Source: Lottia gigantea | Taxonomy: Eukaryota > Mollusca > Gastropoda > Lottiidae | NCBI RefSeq assembly: GCF_000327385.1 | Contig: NW_008709889.1 | Span: 1,129,546-1,193,545 of the forward strand | Length of the DNA: 64,000 bases | Reading direction: 5' to 3' | Part shown: positions 59,801-64,000 of the stretch, in pieces | How positions within the stretch are numbered: position 1 is the first letter of the stretch | Layout: each line of letters opens with the position of its first letter | Notes under the pieces: model-generated | Seen by the model: only the letters and a program-made list of their open reading frames with translations | Told to the model about the DNA's origin: nothing | Database searches by the model: none | Program-made: the position numbers and the translations under genes

Positions 59801-62800
59801 GCCCCCTATTTCATGTGAGCGTATATACAAATATTTTCAAATAAGGTAAGTAAAACTAGGTAAAACAAACTTACCCAAAGCCATAAATAAACAACCAAAT
59901 TTGTACTCTTAATACATAACACAAACTTCTTATATGTAACAAACATAAAACAACAGCAATAACTCCAGTAAAACATCTTACACCAAACACTCCCAATAGT
60001 AACAAAATAAACTGAACATAGTTCTGCCATTCTAGTGAAGTATGATTTTTACTATAGACAACCATACCAATACTGGATAACAACTGAAATATAAGCAACC
60101 ACATCAATACCAGACAACAACTGAAAATTTCAGTCTGAAATATACAATCCAACAATACAGGATAACATCTGAAATATAAAGAGACACATGCAAACTGGAC
60201 AACAACTGAAAAATAAACAACCATACCAATACAACTGATATATACTGATACTGAACAGATAAAGAAACCTCACAAATCAGAAAATAGTGAATTGTTTTTC
60301 AAATTTCAATAAAACAATAATTGTTGGTAAACATTAGGCACAATGGATTTTTTGAGTGTTTTGCAAATTATTGCTACGAGGTTCTGATCACGTGATCTTT
60401 ACATATGACTGAAAGTCAGTATCTGGTGTCCACCATGTGCATTGATAATGGCCCCGCATCTTCTGTACATGGAGTGACGCAAACGATTTATAGACGACAT
60501 TGGAATCTGCGCCCAGACTCTTAGGTAAGCTGCACATTTCTGCTGAATTACTTGGAAGCGCTTGGATTTGGTTTAGTCCTCTTTGGATGTCATCCCACAT
60601 GTGTTCTTCTTGGTATATTGGCCGATGCAATACATTTCTGACGATGATGGGGAGTGAGCACCCCTATATGGACGACGACAAGACAGGTTCTAGGAGACAA
60701 GTTGATTTCAAACGGTATCAGCAATGATGGGATGCTGATGATGGCCAATCGTCTGACGAGCTGTCTGTGCTGCTGTGGTGAATCTTTCATGCCGATGTTG
60801 CTGCACGATATAGCAATCTTGTCTTGGTGTTCGACTCGGAAACGACCACTATGTGGGCGGTCATCAGTGCTGTTGGTGGTGTTGTAACAAATCCGAAGTC
60901 TGTCAATAGTTTGTACACTACAATTAAATGCAGTAATTAATCGTTTCGATTTGCCTCTTGCTCCCAAGGTCATCTGACAGTTCCCAAGGTTCACAACTCT
61001 TAAATCGAATGTCATAAACTGGAAATCATATTTGAAAGAAAACTAACAATTTGGATTTGCATGACTTTGTACAAAAAATCTAAAAATGCAACGTTTCTTA
61101 ATCTGATCAGTATATATAAACAACCATACCAATACTGGATAACAACTGAAATATAAACATCCATATCAATACCAGATAATGACTGAATATTAGTCACCAT
61201 AACAATATTGAATAACAACTGAAATATAAACCACAACCATACGGGAAGACACTTATATTATAAACAACCATAACAAAACCGGTACTGGATAACAACTGAA
61301 ATATATACAATCATTTCATTACTGGATAACAACTGAAATATACAACCATATCATTACTGATGACAATTGAAACATCAACAACCATATCAATATTGAATAA
61401 CAACTGAACTATAAACCACACCAATACTATATAACAACTGAAAAAAACAACCATTTCAATACTAGATAACAACTGAATAAATAGTGGATAAAAAATATTC
61501 AAATTTCAAAATGTGTGGTAATAATTAAGGAATATAGATTTATACCTGCATTATAATGAGACAGAATAAAAATCTATGAGGAATTCTTCTCCATCGACCA
61601 CTAGCAAATAGTACGCCAAATACCCATAACTGTAACAAAATATTTCTAGAATTAATGTATTAGTTTTACAGGCCAAAAATATATTCTCTTACCAAAGTAT
61701 GTATATCAAGGACAGTTGTAGATTCTACTATACTTAAAAAACTTTCAAATGATGTTTCTATTACTTACACAGCAAACAATACTCAGTATGCTTGTATCAA
61801 ATAATGTTTCTAATATTTACACAACAAATAATACTCAGTATGCTTGTATCAAATAATGTTTCTAATAATGTATCTAATACTTACACAGCAAACAATACTC
61901 AGTATGCTTGTATCAAATAATGTTTCTAATATTTACACAACAAATAATACTCAGTATGCTTGTATCAAATAATGTTTCTAATAATGTATCTAATACTAAC
62001 ACAGCAAACAATACTCAGTATGCTTGTATCAAATAATGTTTCTAATATTTACACAACAAATAATACTCAGTATGCTTGTATCAAATAATGTTTCTAATAA
62101 TGTATCTAATACTAACACAACAAACAATACTCAGTATGCTTGTATCAAATAATGTTTCTAATATTTACACAACAAACAATACTCAGTATGCTTGTATCAA
62201 ATAATGTTTCTAATATTTACACAACAAACAATACTCAGTATGCTTGTATCAAATAATGTTTCTAATATTTACACAACAAACAATACTCAGTATGCTTGTA
62301 TCAAATGTTTCTAATATTTACACAACAAACAATACTCAGTATGCTTGTATCAAATAATGTTTCTAATATTTACACAACAAACAATACTCAGTATGCTTGT
62401 ATCAAATGTTTCTAATATTTACACAACAAACAATACTCAGTATGCTTGTATCAAATAATGTTTCTAATATTTACACAACAAACAATACTCAGTATGCTTG
62501 TATCAAATGTTTCTAATATTTACACAAAAAACAATACTCAGTATGCTTGTATCAAATAATGTTTCTAATATTTACACAACAAACAATACTCAGTATGCTT
62601 GTATCAAATGGTGTATCTAATACTAACACAACAAACAATTCTCAGTACGCTTGTATCAAATGATGTATCTAACACTTACACAACAAACAATACTCAGTAT
62701 GCTTGTATCAAATGATGTATCTAATACTAACACGACAAACAATACTCAGTATGCTTGTATCAAATGATGTATCTAATACTTACACAACAAACAATACTCA

Positions 62801-63355
62801 GTATGCTTGTATCAAATGGTGTATCTAATACTAACACAACAAACAATTCTCAGTATGCTTGTATCAAATGATGTATCTAATACTTACACAACAAACAATA
62901 CTCAGTATGCTTGTATCAAAAGATGTATCTAATACTAACACAACAAACAATACTCAGTATGCTTGTATCAAATGATATATCTAATACTTACACAAAAAAC
63001 AATACTCAGTATGCTTGTATCAAATGATGTATCTAATACTAACACAACAAACAATACTCAGTATGCTTGTATCAAATGATGTATCTAATACTAACACAAC
63101 AAACAATACTCAGTATGCTTGTATCAAATGATGTATCTAATACTAACACAACAAACAATACTCAGTATGCTTGTATCAAATGATGTATCTAATACTTACA
63201 CAACAAACAATACTCAGTATGCTTGTATCAAATGAAGTATCTAATAATAGAGATTTGTAATCTAATTCACTTTCAACAACAACTGTCATCATTTTAGCAG
63301 ATACAAACATCAAAGGAGCCGATACAAAAGTACCTGCCACCATACTGGTGGCAAT
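50586..63355 (-). CDS. GPR155: GPR155/LYCHOS, lysosomal cholesterol-sensing membrane protein, C-terminal 561 residues; 5' exons outside window
   Basis: In mammals this protein sits in the lysosomal membrane, binds cholesterol and relieves GATOR1 inhibition of mTORC1. Architecture: plant PIN-like transporter domain, GPCR-like helices, a long effector loop, and a C-terminal DEP domain. Exons read on the - strand: 63355-63200, 61629-61546, 60083-59875, 58788-58695, 56505-56235, 56038-55731, 55171-55076, 54924-54860, 53936-53895, 51950-51810, 50805-50586. All junctions are GT/AG and phases agree. Diagnostic matches to human GPR155: GTFVSAPLMFVSA (human STFVSAPIMYVSA), the GFPLILTGLLFLIG segment with IDPSFHYG (human DSAFFYG), YVEIEFLDGVFNYGQ (human YVELQFFCAVFNFGQ), NICQQFEEYH, and a DEP domain with GTDLCDWLIQVGL (human GCDLVSWLIEVGL). 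Two of its introns are built from tandem copies of their own splice junctions. It is convergent with the AMPK gamma gene. Confidence 0.96.
51160..51752 (+). repeat. ATACGCCCAC-family copy, second subtype, in a GPR155 intron
   Basis: It starts near ATATGCACATGGCAGCTTTG and ends with ATACGCCCCCCATTTCATGT then GGGCGTATAAAAAT. Three or four internal monomers carry AGGGTTCACCCTTTGGTGAT-like words and TGTGCCTTCTAGAGTGTTTA. It has the same inside as the copy at 59064. Confidence 0.78.
51810..51950 (-). CDS. GPR155: GPR155 exon: linker to the DEP domain
   Basis: 141 nt, acceptor ACATTTCAG, donor GTATGT, phase 2 at both ends. It encodes LRRCIYGVEIVHLPKKSDLD then EETVNICQQFEEYHKKQCSE and AILKNL. The human counterpart is the segment EEIKMTCQQFIHYHRDLCIR then NIV. 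Confidence 0.95.
51951..53894 (-). other. intron of GPR155
   Basis: AT-rich, with TA-rich microsatellite-like sequence at about 52040-52055 and repeated TATCTATATA phrases at 52845-52985. A moderately GC-richer segment at 52566-52841 is open on both strands and looks like part of an old element, but I cannot classify it. Confidence 0.45.
53895..53936 (-). CDS. GPR155: GPR155 42 nt exon, possible cassette
   Basis: Acceptor TTGTTTTCAG, donor GTAAAT, phase 2 at both ends. It encodes YVSKYSWINIPYV with shared codons at each side. Human GPR155 has no counterpart between the basic RR and the segment leading to the DEP domain. Because the exon is 14 whole codons and symmetric, skipping joins 54860 to 51950 without changing the frame. 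It is included because both splice sites are good and the frame is open; it may be alternative. Confidence 0.65.
54401..54794 (+). repeat. complete ATACGCCCAC-ended repeat copy with terminal hairpin
   Basis: It runs from GATAGCTTGCCAGGCAAGGT and AACATACACCCACTGGCAGC to the 30 nt near-palindrome at 54761-54790, made of TATACGTCCACAT, TTCC and ATGTGGGCGTATA, followed by AAAAT. I use this copy as the reference orientation. No coding capacity; the 84-codon frame at 54537-54791 is incidental. Confidence 0.88.
54860..54924 (-). CDS. GPR155: GPR155 exon: last helix and basic end
   Basis: 65 nt, acceptor TTATTTTAG, donor GTAAGT, phase 0 in and phase 2 out. It encodes GFLIFTVFGFDTKLIFSRIM then R and two bases (human GFISFGIFGLDKHLIILPFK then RR). 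Confidence 0.93.
55076..55171 (-). CDS. GPR155: GPR155 exon: conserved helix pair
   Basis: 96 nt, acceptor TTATTACAG, donor GTATTT, phase 0 at both ends. It encodes GLFLCVWKLFNTKATGIYVE then IEFLDGVFNYGQ, among the best conserved segments against human GPR155 (SCLWWLFNQEPGRLYVELQF then FCAVFNFGQ). Confidence 0.96.
55731..56038 (-). CDS. GPR155: GPR155 exon: second half of the effector loop and next helix
   Basis: 308 nt, acceptor TGTTTTCAG, donor GTATGT, phase 1 in and phase 0 out. It encodes PSIEDILPFPSTGSESDITL then PDIPEHPLFDTLNERTCLLQ, a Cys-containing basic stretch DCGPTQRRQCISKLRKYM, an acidic stretch, and a leucine-rich helix HLILILLLLLSMLV (human RHVLLCLLLIIGLF). Confidence 0.92.
56235..56505 (-). 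CDS. GPR155: GPR155 exon: helix and first half of the effector loop
   Basis: 271 nt, acceptor CTTTACAG, donor GTAATT, phase 0 in and phase 1 out. It encodes a hydrophobic helix TLLSVVVLSVNVVIVIIALT, then a hydrophilic Ser/Lys/Glu-rich loop (for example KDNGHEEEGGNNSGEKSSKV and SPDSDKRAGSVQKSYQSCNS). In human LYCHOS the loop at this position contains the region that engages GATOR1; the sequence is poorly conserved, so functional equivalence is inferred from position only. Confidence 0.9.
56943..57516 (+). repeat. ATACGCCCAC-ended repeat copy in a GPR155 intron
   Basis: It starts at about GCAAGATACGCCCACTTTCC and ends with CACATTATAATGTGGGCGTA then TAAAAATAA, with ATACGCCCAC inverted at the two ends. 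Inside, two tandem monomers carry GGGCAATAACTC and CCAAATTTCATTCAAATCAG. Confidence 0.82.
57517..58694 (-). other. intron of GPR155
   Basis: AT-rich intronic sequence with a short TA microsatellite near 57917. No element or exon that I can support. Confidence 0.5.
58695..58788 (-). CDS. GPR155: GPR155 exon: GPCR-like helix and luminal loop
   Basis: 94 nt, acceptor TTTTTTCAG, donor GTAGAT, phase 2 in and phase 0 out. It encodes FPLILTGLLFLIGRKDLSNE then IDPSFHYGFHQ. The human counterpart reads PALLVGVLLITGKHNGDSID then SAFFYGKEQ, so helix, loop length and the Tyr-Gly pair are all kept. Confidence 0.95.
59064..59826 (+). repeat. ATACGCCCAC-family copy, TGTGCCTTCTAGAGTGTTTA subtype
   Basis: It starts with GATAGCTTGCCCACTGGCAG and ends with CCCCTATTTCATGTGAGCGT then ATAT. 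Inside are repeated monomers with AGGGTTCATCCTTG, GTGATTACAAACACTCACAC and TTGTGCCTTCTAGA. It shares both ends with the other family members but has a different inside, resembling that at 51160-51752. No coding capacity. Confidence 0.75.
59875..60083 (-). CDS. GPR155: GPR155 exon: GPCR-like helices
   Basis: 209 nt, acceptor ATATTTCAG, donor GTAAGT, phase 0 in and phase 2 out. It encodes LLSSIGMVVYSKNHTSLEWQ, then a helix FILLLLGVFGVRCFTG, then VIAVVLCLLHIRSLCYVLRV and QIWLFIYGF. Spacing agrees with the human segment from SIVCAGMMIWNF to ERVQIPVGIIIISGWG. The open frame extends upstream across three further acceptor-like copies, but those belong to the minisatellite and the nearest one would shift the frame. 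Confidence 0.9.
60061..61500 (-). repeat. minisatellite of duplicated splice acceptors, interrupted by a DNA transposon
   Basis: Around a dozen diverged copies, 32-39 bp apart, of a unit that reads on the - strand TATATTTCAG then TTGTTATCCAGTATTGGTAT then GGTTGTT. This is the splice acceptor of the next exon plus the first ~25 nt of that exon. Copies occur at 60061-60230 and again at 61110-61500, split by a Tc1-like element. The genuine acceptor is the last in transcript order (60084-60085), chosen because its frame matches human GPR155 and stays open. Confidence 0.88.
60232..61112 (-). mobile_element. Tc1/mariner-type DNA transposon, internally deleted
   Basis: On the - strand, 61015-60700 encodes a helix-turn-helix transposase start (CSVQTIDRLRICYN, then a GR-rich segment DDRPHSGRFR), and 60630-60390 encodes a typical Tc1-family C-terminus (EHMWDDIQRGLNQIQALPSN and, further on, WWTPDTDF). 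The two parts lie in different frames and most of the DDE catalytic region between them is missing, so this copy is non-autonomous (about 0.88 kb against roughly 1.3-1.6 kb for intact relatives). Imperfect inverted ends: GATATATACTGATACTGAAC at the left, and TATATATACTGATCAGATTA read inward from the right. It sits inside the acceptor minisatellite and so is younger than at least part of it. Confidence 0.82.
61546..61629 (-). CDS. GPR155: GPR155 exon: GPCR-like domain start
   Basis: 84 nt, acceptor TTGTTACAG, donor GTATAA, phase 0 at both ends. It encodes LWVFGVLFASGRWRRIPHRF then LFCLIIMQ. Human GPR155 has a comparable helix-loop-helix (SLAILLLSKKYKQLPHMLT) at this place. Confidence 0.92.
61755..63240 (-). 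repeat. 28-copy tandem array made of an exon 3' end plus its splice donor
   Basis: The array has mostly 52 bp units, some 49 or 64 bp. Each holds, on the - strand, TTTGATACAAGCATACTGAG, TATTGTTTGTTGT, then the donor position, then ATTAGATACATCA. The first copy in transcript order is the genuine exon end and donor (63232-63194). Counting the donor hexamer across copies: GTAAGT in 7 (including the genuine one), GTAAAT in 12, GTTAGT in 9. The array takes up nearly the entire ~1.57 kb intron. Unit types alternate in places (GTAAGT/GTTAGT, and 64/52 bp), so multi-unit blocks have also been duplicated. Confidence 0.95.
63200..63355 (-). CDS. GPR155: GPR155 exon: last helices of the transporter-like domain
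   Basis: 156 nt (52 codons), acceptor ATTTCAG, donor GTAAGT at 63199-63194, phase 0 at both ends. It encodes IATSMVAGTFVSAPLMFVSA then KMMTVVVESELDYKSLLLDT and SFDTSILSIVCC. The human counterpart is the region with STFVSAPIMYVSAWLL and NVSFDISIVSL. Its last ~33 nt plus the donor are the seed of the 28-copy array that fills the next intron. The preceding exon is not in the window. Confidence 0.94.
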
Positions 63356-64000
63356 CTGAAATGGAAACAAATTTAAAGAGTTGAATGTCAGATTTTGAAA
63401 CTCATAGTCTTTATAGTTAGTATATATAAAGTCTTCAACTTGCAATATAAGTACAAGAACAAAGGTGCAGGCTGGGGAGTAAATCAAGTAAGACAACCTA
63501 CTTTTCAAGATGATGAGAGGCAATAAGGCAATAAGGGTCTATATTTTGCATCTAAGGCAAATACAGATGATAAGCATGAAGTCCATCAATTGTTTCTTTC
63601 ACATGCATGCATCTCAAGATGGAAAAAAGTCCTTGTATTACTGAGAGATTTCATAAATTTGATGACCTTAGAGATCCAAAGTGAAGAGGTTTAACATGTC
63701 TATTATAAGATCCGAAGAAAAAACCAAACCCATTATTTAATAATTTTTTTGTCTTTTTTTTTTCTTCACACAATCAGAAATATTTATAAAGTCACACTTC
63801 CTTAACCGTGTTTTTAAACCTAATTAATTTAATTCAGACATCATGTCTAAATGTCTCATGACCAGTGTCTATTCTTTTTACTGTCAACAAGTTTTTTCAT
63901 GCTCAGGGTTAGGGATGAGGATGAAACATCATACCAGTATGAAATAGTGTGAACATGAATAATACATGTATACTTATGACTAGTGGCTTACAAAAAAAAT
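63356..64000 (-). other. intron of GPR155 at the right edge
   Basis: No further exon is visible. The preceding coding segment (expected to end in phase 0, around the motif before IATSMVAGTF) must lie beyond the window. Nothing else is seen apart from poly-T and poly-A runs. Confidence 0.6.

Noticed and set aside
60083-60224. Longer version of the GPR155 exon at 59875-60083, since the frame stays open upstream
   Set aside because: The extra sequence is acceptor-minisatellite copies, and human GPR155 has no corresponding residues; the acceptor at 60084-60085 gives the best match.
61755-63240. CRISPR-like regular array
   Set aside because: Units are contiguous tandem copies with no unique spacers, the genome is eukaryotic, and the unit derives from a GPR155 exon end.

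Overview
The window is eukaryotic nuclear DNA, AT-rich (roughly 30 percent GC), with short exons in long introns and all splice junctions I placed following GT/AG. Dispersed repeats of a style common in mollusc genomes (phrases such as GGGCAATAACTC, runs of GACGGACGG, and a tRNA-derived SINE with a conserved core), together with protein similarity to animal genes, suggest a gastropod or bivalve. I cannot name a species.

Two host genes are supported, convergent (tail to tail). On the + strand, 6742-33822 carries the gamma subunit of AMP-activated protein kinase (PRKAG/SNF4 family): 14 coding exons whose phases all agree, giving 587 residues inside the window (more 5' exons may lie upstream), with four CBS repeats and the known nucleotide-binding residues. 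A separate first coding exon at 17240-17285, deep in the 16 kb second intron, has exactly the phase needed to splice to the exon at 24445 and would make a short isoform of about 382 residues. On the - strand, 63355-50586 carries the 3' part of GPR155/LYCHOS, the lysosomal cholesterol sensor that signals to mTORC1: 11 exons, 561 residues, from the end of the transporter-like domain through the GPCR-like helices and the long effector loop to the C-terminal DEP domain. Its 5' exons lie beyond 64000.

The 14.5 kb between the genes (about 36.1-50.5 kb) is a repeat graveyard: a 4.8 kb Ty3/gypsy LTR element with 208 bp LTRs and a 5 bp target duplication, a fossil with Polinton-like capsid resemblance, direct repeats of about 350 bp, a 260 bp MITE, a tRNA-derived SINE, and a pair of 58 bp inverted repeats 3.1 kb apart. 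A repeat family whose ends share ATACGCCCAC in inverted orientation, often with a terminal hairpin, occurs at least eight times across the window.

The most unusual feature is in the first two introns of GPR155 in this window. The first is almost wholly a 28-copy array (mostly 52 bp) of the exon 3' end plus its splice donor. The second holds a minisatellite made of copies of its own splice acceptor plus the start of the next exon, itself split by a Tc1-like DNA transposon. Both introns have grown by tandem duplication of exon-intron junctions, one at the 5' and one at the 3' splice site. Other minisatellites: a 25 bp array with a 375 bp higher-order period at the left edge, and a 52 bp array at 14.9-15.5 kb. 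One run of Ns (20522-20634) marks an assembly gap.
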